Below, in pieces: positions 1 through 7,746 of a DNA stretch of 17,885 nt. Position 1 is the stretch's first letter. Each line of letters opens with the position of its first letter. The notes under the pieces were generated by a model. The model saw only the letters and a program-made list of their open reading frames with translations, was not told where the DNA came from and ran no database searches. The position numbers were made by a program, and so were the translations under genes. Source of the DNA: Planctomycetales bacterium (GTDB lineage: Bacteria; Planctomycetota; Planctomycetia; Pirellulales; UBA7805); contig WVZU01000039.1 in NCBI GenBank assembly GCA_011772275.1, forward strand, positions 17,166 to 35,050, in the 5' to 3' direction.

Positions 1-686
1 TGGCCTTCGCCCTGGCCGGCCTGCCAGGGTTTGGTATGGCGGTTCTGCTTGTCTTTTTCTTTTTGATCCTCTGGTTCTACGGGCCGTTTCTGGAGACCTA
101 TTGGAACGGTCAGACGGTGGGCAAGCGGCTGTTCAGGTTGCGGGTCCTGACCACCGACGGCCAGCCGATCAACGGTTTGCAGGCGGTGGCCCGCAACCTG
201 CTGCGGGCCGTCGATTGCCAGCCGTTCCTGTTCTATCTGCTGGGTCTGGTGGTGATGGCCACTAACCGCCGATTTCAGCGTGTGGGCGACCTGGCTTGCG
301 GGACGATGGTGGTGGTCGAGCAGCGTTCGCGGGTGTACGGCCTGGTTCGTATCGATGACCCGGCGGTGGTCCAGCTGGCGGGCGAATTGCCAGGCAACTT
401 CGAGATCTCCCGCTCGCTGGGCCAGGCCCTGGCCTCGTACGTTGAACGGCGCAGGTATTTTTCGCCGGCGCGACGAGCGGATATTGCCAGGCACGTGGGC
501 CAACCGTTGCGGATCCGCTTCCGCTTGCCCCCCCAGACCAGCGACGACCTCTTGCTGTGTGCTTTGTATTACCGGACCTTCATCACGGATCGGGACGATC
601 AGACGCCCGATAGAGGTTCTGGCGGGACGGCGGTCACCGGCCCGACACCGATTCCTCCGCTTGCCGCAGGTGCGACGACGCCATGA
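1..686 (+). CDS. RDD family membrane protein (5' end missing)
   Basis: The reading frame is open from the first complete codon (3-5) with no stop upstream, so the gene begins before the window; the ATG at 36 is internal. The visible 227 residues start in a hydrophobic segment, followed by the RDD hallmark GQTVGKRLFRLRV, a second hydrophobic stretch (FLFYLLGLVVM) and the closing motif GDLACGTMVVV. RDD proteins are small multi-pass membrane proteins of uncertain role, sometimes linked to transport. After the RDD domain comes a soluble tail of about 125 residues (rich in Arg, with YVERRRYFSPARR and LLLCALYYRTF) ending in a Gly/Pro/Thr-rich stretch. The stop overlaps the ATG of the next gene (ATGA at 683-686), so the two are probably translationally coupled. 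It is the first visible gene of the MoxR/DUF58 operon. Confidence 0.85.
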   Translation, partial: AFALAGLPGFGMAVLLVFFFLILWFYGPFLETYWNGQTVGKRLFRLRVLTTDGQPINGLQAVARNLLRAVDCQPFLFYLLGLVVMATNRRFQRVGDLACGTMVVVEQRSRVYGLVRIDDPAVVQLAGELPGNFEISRSLGQALASYVERRRYFSPARRADIARHVGQPLRIRFRLPPQTSDDLLLCALYYRTFITDRDDQTPDRGSGGTAVTGPTPIPPLAAGATTP

Positions 687-1687
687 AAGTTTCCGAACTG
701 CTGTCCTCCCGTCGCAAGAACTGGCAAGAGCTGGACCGGTTATGCAGCCAGTTAGAGCATTCCCGCAAGGGCAAGCTGAGTGCGCCGGTTCTGGCTCGGT
801 TTGCCGCCCGGTACCGTGCCACCTGCGCGGACCTGGCGTTGGCCGAATCGTATCAGCTGCCGCCCAACACGATTCAATACCTGCACCAACTGGTCGGACG
901 AGCGCACAACCAGTTGTATCCCAGCCGAAAATTCAAACTGGGAGCCTGGCGTCACGAGCTGTTGCACGGCGTTCCTCAGCGGCTGTTCAACGACCCCTTC
1001 CTCTGGCTGGCGTTTCTCCTGTTCTGGGGCATGTTTCTGCTGTCGATGTTCCTGGCGGCGGAAAAGCGGTTGCCCGGTGGCATGCAACCGCCGGTGAGGA
1101 ACTATGCCGAGATGCTGATTGGGGAAGCACAGCTGGAGCAGTATCAAAATAACTTCAGTGAGCCTTTAGCGGGGCGCGATCCGAACCTCAGTGCCATGAT
1201 GGCGGGGTTCTACATCTTTCACAACACGGGCATTGGACTGAAGTGTTTTGCCGGCGGCCTCGTATTTGGGATCGGCGGTCTTCTGGCCACGACGTTCAAT
1301 GCCGCCTATCTGGGGGCCGTGTTTGGTTTCATGCTCCGCGTGCCAGAACGGGAAAACTTTTTCGAGTTTGTGACGGCGCATGGGCCTTTCGAACTGACAG
1401 CGATTGTGCTGTCGGCCGCCGCCGGATTGCGCTGGGGATTTTCCCTGATCGACACGGGAGGGCGTTCACGGATCGACGCCTTGCGCCACGGCTTGCGGCA
1501 GGCCATGCCCACCGTGGGAACGGCCATCGTGTTGTTCCTGCTGGCCGCACTGATCGAAGCGTTTATCTCGCCTTCGGCCCTGCCGTACCAGGTCAAGGCG
1601 GGAGTAGCCGTGTTGTGCAGCGGACTGCTGGTTTTCTACTTCGTCCTGCTGGGGTGGCCGCGGGGGGCGACAAATGCAACTGGATAA
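683..1687 (+). CDS. SpoIIM/DUF95-family membrane protein
   Basis: The 334-residue protein has a soluble, helical N-terminal region (about 1-105) and several membrane segments (about 106-126, 185-220, 233-255, 277-298, 305-325). Signatures of the stage II sporulation protein M family are visible: the HGPFELTAIVLSAAAG motif around residues 233-248 and EAFISP at 292-297. In Bacillus SpoIIM belongs to the engulfment machinery; outside endospore formers the family is common beside RDD, MoxR and DUF58 genes, where its role is unknown, so no sporulation function should be read into it. The start is the ATG inside the upstream stop overlap; an AGGTG at 668-672 is a weak ribosome site. The stop lies 14 nt inside the next gene. 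The family assignment is firm; the role is inferred from context only. Confidence 0.88.
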   Translation: MKVSELLSSRRKNWQELDRLCSQLEHSRKGKLSAPVLARFAARYRATCADLALAESYQLPPNTIQYLHQLVGRAHNQLYPSRKFKLGAWRHELLHGVPQRLFNDPFLWLAFLLFWGMFLLSMFLAAEKRLPGGMQPPVRNYAEMLIGEAQLEQYQNNFSEPLAGRDPNLSAMMAGFYIFHNTGIGLKCFAGGLVFGIGGLLATTFNAAYLGAVFGFMLRVPERENFFEFVTAHGPFELTAIVLSAAAGLRWGFSLIDTGGRSRIDALRHGLRQAMPTVGTAIVLFLLAALIEAFISPSALPYQVKAGVAVLCSGLLVFYFVLLGWPRGATNATG

Positions 1688-2507
1688 AACCTACTTGGCG
1701 ATTCGCGAGCGAGACGTGCTGGACATCATGGATATGTCGCTGCATGTGATTCGCCTCTTTGCGCGGCCGCTGGCGGTGACTTTCCTGGTGGGCGTGCTCC
1801 CCTTCTGGCTGTTGCAGCATTACCTGCTGGGCGGATTCGAACTGTTCGGCCAGGATGAAGGACCTTGGTTTTATGAAAGCGACTGGCGCTTCTGGAAAGC
1901 CACCCAGGTCGTGATGTTTGCAGTCTTCCTTGCGCCCCTGGCTGCGGTCCCCACGACACTGTACCTGGGACAGGCGTTGTTTGTTCAGCGCCCCAGCGCG
2001 TCCCGGATCGCTCGGGATTGTCTCGTGTCGCTGCCCCAACTATTGTTGCTCCAGCTGCTGCTGAGGGGTGTGCTGTTAGTTTCCGTGGTGTCGGCGATCC
2101 TGCCTTACGTGGGCTGGCCCTATTTGAATGAAATCATCCTCCTGGAGCGGAATCCCCTCTTTGACCGGACAAATCGGATGACGACGCTCCGCCGCAGCAA
2201 AACGCTCCACTCCGCCAGTTTCGGCGACTTGCTGGGTCGTTGGATGCTCTGCGCCGCCTTTGGCAGCGCCATGATCGGCATCCTGTTTCTGGCCATGTGG
2301 TGGACTCGCTTCTGGATGACGGGAAATTTTGAACTCTCGCGGCTGGTCTACCTCTTGTTCTGGGAAATCGCCGTCTGGACGACGGTCTTTTACTTCATCG
2401 TGGTGCGGTTTCTCTGCTACCTGGATGTGCGAATTCGCCGCGAAGGCTGGGAGATCGAGCTGAAGATGCGTGCCGAGGGCTCGCGGCTGGCTGGACAACT
2501 GGTATGA
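1674..2507 (+). CDS. Multi-pass membrane protein of the MoxR/DUF58 operon, unknown function
   Basis: The 277-residue protein has about five hydrophobic regions (roughly 31-53, 75-104, 118-155, 188-212, 224-248). I do not recognise a named family with certainty. Two features recall membrane proteins found in other MoxR/DUF58/RDD clusters: an amphipathic stretch with LLERNPLFDRTNRMTTLRRS (157-175) and the charged tail YLDVRIRREGWEIEL (249-263), which resembles the 'YxDLRxRxEGxDLE' ending of such proteins. The start overlaps the SpoIIM gene by 14 nt and the stop overlaps the DUF4129 gene (ATGA, 2504-2507). The tail is predicted to be cytoplasmic, where it could contact the MoxR ATPase or DUF58 protein; that is inference. 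The coding call is secure because of the tight packing and coherent membrane pattern. Confidence 0.8.
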   Translation: MQLDKTYLAIRERDVLDIMDMSLHVIRLFARPLAVTFLVGVLPFWLLQHYLLGGFELFGQDEGPWFYESDWRFWKATQVVMFAVFLAPLAAVPTTLYLGQALFVQRPSASRIARDCLVSLPQLLLLQLLLRGVLLVSVVSAILPYVGWPYLNEIILLERNPLFDRTNRMTTLRRSKTLHSASFGDLLGRWMLCAAFGSAMIGILFLAMWWTRFWMTGNFELSRLVYLLFWEIAVWTTVFYFIVVRFLCYLDVRIRREGWEIELKMRAEGSRLAGQLV

Positions 2508-3325
2508 AAATCCACACGCGTTACCACCGTGCCTGGACAGGGAACGCACGAGCACCCGCTCGGCTCGATCCCTCCATGGCCTGCGGTCCGCCGCGGTCTG
2601 CCGCGGGCCTGCTGGCAGCCATGCTGCTGTCGCTGGCCCTCCCGGCCGATCTGGCGGTCGGCGAGGAGGACGCGGTGGAGGCCGGGCGGGAGGCGCTGAG
2701 ACGGACCGGTGAGTATTCGTGGTACGACACGCGCGCCGATGACGTGCGTCGCATCCGGGTGCAGCCGCCCCGGCCTGCCGAATCCCGCCGCTCTTGGTTC
2801 ACTTTCCCGTCTGGCGACTGGCTTACCCCGCTGGCGTGGATCGGCATCATCATGATTCTGGGAGTGATCGTCTTCCTTCTGGTACGCGCTTATCTGGCCA
2901 GGGAACGCAATACGGCGGGCGACCAGACCGATGTCGCTCAGCATCCCGTTGGAGACCAGGTCGATCGTGTGGAGGAGTTGCCGGTGCGGGTGCGCCGGCC
3001 GGCAGCCGACTTGTTGCATTCCGCGGGCCAGCAATACCTGGCGGGCAATTACAGCGAGGCGATCATCTACCTGTACAGCCACCTGTTGTTGCAATTGGAC
3101 CGGCGTAATCTGATCCGTCTGGCCAAAGGCAAGACCAACCGCCAGTACTTGCGAGAGGTTGGCCGCTGGGGTTCGCTGCAGGGTCTGGTAGAAAGTGCGA
3201 CGGTCTTGTTTGAAGACGCATTCTTCGGTCGGCGTCAACTGGAACGTGAACGATTCGAGGCGGTTTGGAATCGAATGGGTCAGTTCGAAACACTTATCGA
3301 ACAGGCGGCAGGTTCGCAGGGGTAG
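2504..3325 (+). CDS. DUF4129 domain protein
   Basis: The 273-residue protein has a hydrophobic segment at about 32-50 that may be a signal peptide, an extracytoplasmic linker, a transmembrane helix at about 109-128, and a C-terminal DUF4129 domain (about 165-265). The domain is recognised by SAGQQYLAGNYSEAIIYLY, then KGKTNRQYLREVG (208-220) and FEDAFFGRR. DUF4129 often ends transglutaminase-like membrane proteins; here no transglutaminase domain is present, only the helix plus DUF4129. The start is uncertain: the ATG at 2504 overlaps the upstream stop, but the ATG at 2576 would place the hydrophobic segment right at the N terminus as a normal signal peptide. The next gene follows after 8 nt. 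The molecular role is unknown; context ties it to the MoxR/DUF58 system. Confidence 0.85.
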   Translation: MKIHTRYHRAWTGNARAPARLDPSMACGPPRSAAGLLAAMLLSLALPADLAVGEEDAVEAGREALRRTGEYSWYDTRADDVRRIRVQPPRPAESRRSWFTFPSGDWLTPLAWIGIIMILGVIVFLLVRAYLARERNTAGDQTDVAQHPVGDQVDRVEELPVRVRRPAADLLHSAGQQYLAGNYSEAIIYLYSHLLLQLDRRNLIRLAKGKTNRQYLREVGRWGSLQGLVESATVLFEDAFFGRRQLERERFEAVWNRMGQFETLIEQAAGSQG

Positions 3326-3329
3326 GTGG
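3324..3329 (+). promoter_or_regulatory. Ribosome binding site deciding the DUF4350 start
   Basis: AGGTGG, 4 nt before the ATG at 3334. It overlaps the TAG stop of the preceding gene. It favours 3334 over the upstream in-frame start at 3265. Confidence 0.6.
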
Positions 3330-3333
3330 AATT

Positions 3334-4668
3334 ATGTTCGCTGACAAAAGTTTTTTCCGCGGGGGACCGCGGCAACCGGTCCGTTGGCTGCTGGCGGCGG
3401 TGTTGAGCCTGTCCCTTACCGGCTGTGGTGACGAACAGATTGAAACGATGTACGGTCGACGCTCAGGCATGTTTGGCAAGGACAGTGTGAATGGGACAGC
3501 GGTGCTGGCCGGGCTCTTCTCGCGTGCCGGCCATCGCGTCCGCTCCAAGCGATTCCTGACGGGTACGTTGGCCAAGCAGGCCGACGTGATCGTCTGGGCA
3601 CCGGACGACTTCGCGCCCCCTTCGCCGGAAGTGATGGATTGGTTCGACCAATGGCTGTGGCAGGGTGGCCGGACGCTGATCTATGTGGGCCGCGATTTCG
3701 ATGCCGCGCCCGGATATTACGACAAGGTGATACCCACCGCGCCAGCAAAGCAAGTTGGCGAACTGCGCAGTCGCCGTACCGAGGCCCAGACGGCGTACGA
3801 TAAGGACCGCCGCCTGATGCCCAAAACGGCCGATTGCCGCTGGTTCCAGGTCGACAACAGGTCGCCGTTGAAGACCGTCAAGAACTTGCAGGGCCCGTTC
3901 AGCGACAAAGTGGACGCCGGCGGCGTGGAAATCGAACTTCGCAGCCGCCTGCGGCCCAAGCGCTACGGGACCGACTACGGTGAGAACTGGCACCCAGGGC
4001 CGGGGCCCACCCCGCGGGATGTCGCAGAAAAGGCCAGGGCCCAAGCGGAGGCCTTGTGGGGCCAAGAAGAAGGTGCGGAGGCGGATGGCGTGGCGCTGGC
4101 AGAGGCCCCCGAAAAGGCCGAGGCTACGCTTTTTCTGAAACCGCAGGCCAACGAGGTGCTGTTGCGGTCCGGAAAGGAGATCCTCGTCAGCAAGCAGCCA
4201 TACGATCCGCAATCCAGTAGCCACATCGTGCTAATCGCCAATGGATCGTTCCTCTTGAACCTGCCGCTGGTCAATCGCCAGCATCGCAAGTTGGCGGGCC
4301 GGCTGGTGGAACAGTTGGAACCGCCTCAGACGGTCGTTTTCCTGGAAAGCACCAAAGGGGGGCCGTCCATCACCGACAAGGAGCCTTCAGCCAGCATACC
4401 AAGCGGCTTGAGCCTTTTCGGACAACGACCCCTGGATGTCATCCTGTTTCATGTGGTGGCCCTGGGCATCATACTATGTCTGGCCCGCTGGCCGATTTTC
4501 GGTCGACCGGTCAGGCCGCCCCGTGCCGGGTTATCCGATTTTGGCAAACATGTGGACGCGCTGGGCGCCCTGCTGGAACGGACCGGAGATCGAGACTTCG
4601 TGGAGGCCAGTCTCGCTCACTACCGACAGCAGATCTCGGATGGGAAAAAAGGCGACAAGGGAGCATGA
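3334..4668 (+). CDS. DUF4350-type lipoprotein with C-terminal membrane helix
   Basis: I chose the ATG at 3334, giving 444 residues, because an AGGTGG ribosome site lies just upstream and the resulting N terminus is a clean lipoprotein signal (VLSLSLTGC, lipid-attachment Cys31). A longer in-frame reading from 3265 overlaps the previous gene and buries the signal. Residues about 50-125 form the DUF4350-like domain (NGTAVLAGLFSRAGHRV, then ADVIVWAPDDF and GGRTLIYVGRDFD), a Rossmann-like fold related to glutamine-amidotransferase-type sensor domains. A charged, Glu/Ala-rich region follows, then another beta-rich part (HIVLIANGSFLLNLPLVN) and a membrane helix at about 367-388, with a short tail that would face the cytoplasm. 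DUF4350 proteins are standard partners in MoxR/DUF58/DUF4129 clusters. The stop is directly followed by the moxR ATG. Confidence 0.83.
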   Translation: MFADKSFFRGGPRQPVRWLLAAVLSLSLTGCGDEQIETMYGRRSGMFGKDSVNGTAVLAGLFSRAGHRVRSKRFLTGTLAKQADVIVWAPDDFAPPSPEVMDWFDQWLWQGGRTLIYVGRDFDAAPGYYDKVIPTAPAKQVGELRSRRTEAQTAYDKDRRLMPKTADCRWFQVDNRSPLKTVKNLQGPFSDKVDAGGVEIELRSRLRPKRYGTDYGENWHPGPGPTPRDVAEKARAQAEALWGQEEGAEADGVALAEAPEKAEATLFLKPQANEVLLRSGKEILVSKQPYDPQSSSHIVLIANGSFLLNLPLVNRQHRKLAGRLVEQLEPPQTVVFLESTKGGPSITDKEPSASIPSGLSLFGQRPLDVILFHVVALGIILCLARWPIFGRPVRPPRAGLSDFGKHVDALGALLERTGDRDFVEASLAHYRQQISDGKKGDKGA

Positions 4669-5943
4669 ATGACTGACAGACCATCTCACGCGGATCGTGC
4701 TGTCGAAGGTGCAGCAGCCGGCATCGAGTTTGCTTGCCGGACTTGTGGACGAATGCTCAGCGTGACGGAGGGGTCGGCCGGTGCGAGTGTGAAGTGTCCG
4801 CAGTGCAACGGCGTGATGCGGGTGCCCCTCCGGGACCAGCTGGCAGGCCGCTCGCCCGCCGCAGTATCGCCGCCCCCGCCGCCGTCCGCCGTCCCCTCGG
4901 CCAGCGGGCTCAGCAGCCCGCCGGCGGGCGGTGACGGAACGGAGGTGGCTGCCCCGCCCCGGGCGGCCGCTGTCGCGCCCTCGCCATCGGTCGCGCGGAC
5001 CAAGGATTTGTACGACCGGATCATCCAACAGGTACGCCAGATCTACGTGGGCCAGGACGAACTGGTCGAGGGGACGCTGGTGGCATTGTTTTCCGGCGGT
5101 CACGTCTTGATCGAAAGTGTTCCCGGCCTGGGCAAGACGCTGTTCGTGCGGACCCTGGGCCAGGTGCTGGGCTGCAAATTCGGCCGCATTCAATTCACCG
5201 CCGACCTGATGCCATCCGATCTGACGGGTGCTCCGATTTACAACATGAAGACCCAGGAGTTCGAATTTCGTGCCGGGCCAGTCTTCACCCAATTGCTGCT
5301 GGCCGACGAAATCAATCGCTCGCCGGCCAAGACGCATGCAGCCCTCCTGGAGATCATGCAGGAGTACCGGGTGACGGTGGACCGAGTGCGCCACAAGATT
5401 GAACGGCCCTTTCTGGTGATGGCCACGCAAAACCCAATTGAATCGGAAGGTACCTACAACTTGCCGGAAGCGCAGCTGGACCGTTTTATGTTCAAGATTG
5501 TCGCTGAATATCCCAGCGAGCGGGAGGAGGCGGATGTCTTGAAGATGCACCGTGCGCAGATCGACCTGGAACGGCACCTGGAGTCGAATGTGAAAACGGT
5601 GACCGGTCCCCAGGAGATCCTGGAGGTGACCCGTCTGTGCGGTGAAGTGCACATCGACGATCGCTTGCTGGACTACATCAATTCGCTGGTGCGCCAGACG
5701 CGCGGGTGGACCGCGTTTCACATGGGGGCTTCGCCGCGAGCGGGGATTGCCTTGATGCAGGGAGCCCGGACGTTGGCGGCCTTTCGGGGTCGCGATTATG
5801 CCGTGCCGGACGATGTGGTCGAAATCGCCTTGCCAGCCCTGCGGCACCGCGTGATGCTGACGGCCGAGTCGGAAGTGGAGGGGCATCATGTGGACGATCT
5901 GCTGCGCGAGATGATGCGCACCGTCGAGGTGCCCCGGCTGTGA
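4669..5943 (+). CDS. MoxR-family AAA+ ATPase with N-terminal zinc ribbon
   Basis: This is a 424-residue ATPase. The N terminus carries a four-cysteine zinc ribbon (C23, C26, C43, C46; FACRTCGR and VKCPQCNG), followed by a Pro/Ala/Ser-rich linker (about 55-108). From about 115 on it is a typical MoxR: Walker A PGLGKT (GKT at 155-157), Walker B LLLADEIN (D213, E214), sensor 1 in MATQNPIE, and sensor 2 GASPRAG (R357) in the lid. MoxR proteins are chaperone-like ATPases that remodel or activate vWA-domain partners; the partner here is presumably the DUF58 protein encoded next. MoxR proteins are usually about 320-350 residues, so the ribbon and linker are an added module. GGGAG at 4659-4663 is a good ribosome site. 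There is no gap from the DUF4350 stop, and the stop overlaps the DUF58 start. Confidence 0.95.
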   Translation: MTDRPSHADRAVEGAAAGIEFACRTCGRMLSVTEGSAGASVKCPQCNGVMRVPLRDQLAGRSPAAVSPPPPPSAVPSASGLSSPPAGGDGTEVAAPPRAAAVAPSPSVARTKDLYDRIIQQVRQIYVGQDELVEGTLVALFSGGHVLIESVPGLGKTLFVRTLGQVLGCKFGRIQFTADLMPSDLTGAPIYNMKTQEFEFRAGPVFTQLLLADEINRSPAKTHAALLEIMQEYRVTVDRVRHKIERPFLVMATQNPIESEGTYNLPEAQLDRFMFKIVAEYPSEREEADVLKMHRAQIDLERHLESNVKTVTGPQEILEVTRLCGEVHIDDRLLDYINSLVRQTRGWTAFHMGASPRAGIALMQGARTLAAFRGRDYAVPDDVVEIALPALRHRVMLTAESEVEGHHVDDLLREMMRTVEVPRL

Positions 5944-7364
5944 TCACCATCCTGCTGCTCGCGGTGTTGGTACTGGTACTGGCCGCTTTGGGTCGCTTCC
6001 TGCACGCTTACCCGCATCGGCCGTTGCTGTATCTCTGCGCCGTGCCGGCCCTGTTGTCGGTGCTGCTGGTGTTGCTGGGCAGCGATCGGGTCCCGGCGGT
6101 CGTGATCCCCGTCCTGGGCCACGACTTTCACCTCCCCTGGCCATTGATTTTTGTCGACGCGCTGGTGGTTGGCCTGGCGATCGCGGACCTGGGGACCTTG
6201 CCGCGCCGACAAGATTTTGCGGTCCAGCGGCAGGTGGGTCAGATTGCTTCGATTGCCAAGGCACACCGCGTCACCTTGACCGTCAGCAATTTACGCCCAC
6301 GGGAAACGATGGCCTGGATTCGCGACGACGTCGACCAGGACCTGGCCGCGCGGCCGGAAGATTTTATTGTGGTGCTGCAGCCGCACAGCCGTTCGACGTT
6401 GCATTACGACATGCGGCCCACGACGCGGGGTGCCTACCAGCTGGGTTGCGTCTTCCTCCGCGTCCGCAGCCGCTGCGGATTGTGGCAGCGGTTTCTACCG
6501 TACCCCTGCCCCAGCCAGATTCACGTCTATCCAGACATGAAGCAGCTGGGCGAGTACGCCCTCCTGGCCCGCACCAACCGGCTCGCCCAGATCGGCGTCC
6601 GGCGTGTGCGAAAGGTCGGACAGGACCACGATTTTGAACGCTTACGGGACTACACGCGCGACGACAATTTTAAGCACATGGACTGGCGAGCGACCGCGCG
6701 GCGCAACAAGTTGACGGTCAAGGATTACCAGTCAAGCCAGAGCCAGCGGCTGATCTTTCTGGTCGATTGTGGGCGGATGATGACCAACCTGGCCGGCGGG
6801 CTGAGCCTGTTGGACCATGCGCTGAACGCCATGTTGATGCTCAGTTACGTCGCCCTCCGCCAAGGGGACTCGGTCGGCCTGTTATGTTTCGCCGACCAGA
6901 TAAGCCGCTACGTGCCCCCCCGGGGTGGCGGCAGCCAGATGAACCGGCTGCTGCACGCCTGCTATGACCGCACCCCACAGCTGGTCGAATCGCGTTACGA
7001 CCAGGCTTTTCTCTACCTGGCCGCTCATTGCCGCAAACGAGCGTTGGTGGTCCTGATCACCAACCTGATTGACGAGGTGAACGCGAACCAAATCGAACGG
7101 TACCTGGGTTCGCTGGTCGGCAGGCATTTGCCCCTGGGGGTCATGCTCCGCGACCAGCACCTGTTTCAAGCCGTGGAGGGTCAGCCGGGTCGGAAGCTAG
7201 ATATTTTTCAAGCGGGGGCGGCGGCCTCTATCCTCTCGTGGCGGCATCAGGTCCTGAGCGACTTGGAAAGCAAGGGGGTGCTCGCCCTGGATGTGTTCCC
7301 CGAAGAGATGACCGCACCCCTGGTCAACCGCTACCTCCAAGTGAAGGCTCGGCATTTGTTGTAA
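5940..7364 (+). CDS. DUF58 family protein (vWA-like MoxR partner)
   Basis: I set the start at the GTG 5940, which overlaps the moxR stop (GTGA) and has a GAGGTG ribosome site at 5926-5931; the frame stays open upstream inside moxR but that part makes no sense as protein. The 474 residues begin with two membrane helices (about 1-18 and 26-48). The DUF58 signature is clear: DFERLRDYTRDDNFKHMDWR at 231-250, followed by ARRNKLTVKDYQ. A vWA-like fold follows, beginning LIFLVDCGRMM at about 271-281. D276 is kept, but the two serines of a classic MIDAS (DxSxS) are Gly and Met (D-C-G-R-M). The protein is probably membrane-anchored with a cytoplasmic DUF58/vWA part acted on by the MoxR ATPase. It is the last gene of the operon. 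Confidence 0.92.
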   Translation: MITILLLAVLVLVLAALGRFLHAYPHRPLLYLCAVPALLSVLLVLLGSDRVPAVVIPVLGHDFHLPWPLIFVDALVVGLAIADLGTLPRRQDFAVQRQVGQIASIAKAHRVTLTVSNLRPRETMAWIRDDVDQDLAARPEDFIVVLQPHSRSTLHYDMRPTTRGAYQLGCVFLRVRSRCGLWQRFLPYPCPSQIHVYPDMKQLGEYALLARTNRLAQIGVRRVRKVGQDHDFERLRDYTRDDNFKHMDWRATARRNKLTVKDYQSSQSQRLIFLVDCGRMMTNLAGGLSLLDHALNAMLMLSYVALRQGDSVGLLCFADQISRYVPPRGGGSQMNRLLHACYDRTPQLVESRYDQAFLYLAAHCRKRALVVLITNLIDEVNANQIERYLGSLVGRHLPLGVMLRDQHLFQAVEGQPGRKLDIFQAGAAASILSWRHQVLSDLESKGVLALDVFPEEMTAPLVNRYLQVKARHLL

Positions 7365-7746
7365 GCGGGCCCACAGCCGTCCCGGGAGGGTGATGGGGGC
7401 GACAGTACCCCGGCCGGTTGCCGTTGCCCGGCCTGCCCGTTTCGCTGACCTCTGGCCAACAGCACAGCCGAGATGCGCTGGTTGTCTGCCCCGGATTTCC
7501 GGCCAGCCGGCCGCTGTGCGACGGCCAGGCAAAGAGTCACCCCGGCTGACCAGGTCGTTGGTGAGAAATCCGGGCCAGGCCCAAGACGGTGGAAGCGGCT
7601 GTCGCCGCTGGGCGGCTGGTTTTTGATCGGATTCAGGTTCCTGGGGCTGGCGCTTGAGGCTGTAGCCTCTCGCCCTGGGGCGGCGGACGACCCGACCGTT
7701 CGTCCATCAAACGGTCTGGGGGCTGTGGAAAGGGCGAGCGGTTGCT
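7365..7746. other. 380-bp intergenic region with hairpins, no supported gene
   Basis: The tail-to-tail gap between the DUF58 operon (+) and the lipoprotein gene (-). Short open frames exist on both strands but none shows a domain, a good ribosome site or sensible composition. Two hairpins can be drawn. One is AGCGGC/GCCGCT (7594-7599 with 7604-7609) followed 10 nt later by T5 at 7620-7624, a poor terminator for the + strand operon. The other is GGCG..GAGGCT/AGCCTC..CGCC at 7649-7674 with a 2-nt apex, which has no T tract. Confidence 0.5.

Noticed and set aside
280..1152. A 290-codon + strand frame overlapping the RDD and SpoIIM genes
   Set aside because: It is out of phase with two well-supported genes, rich in Arg/Ala/Ser/Pro, and has no family features.
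683..1687. A sporulation role based on SpoIIM similarity
   Set aside because: SpoIIM/DUF95 proteins are widespread in non-sporulating bacteria beside RDD and MoxR genes; no other sporulation gene is present.
4531..5889. A 452-codon open frame on the - strand opposite moxR
   Set aside because: The + strand encodes an intact MoxR ATPase with all motifs. The antisense product has low-complexity composition and no recognisable domain.
7594..7624. Rho-independent terminator of the DUF58 operon
   Set aside because: The 6-bp stem is separated from the T5 run by 10 nt and lies 230 nt beyond the stop codon, so it is too poor to call.
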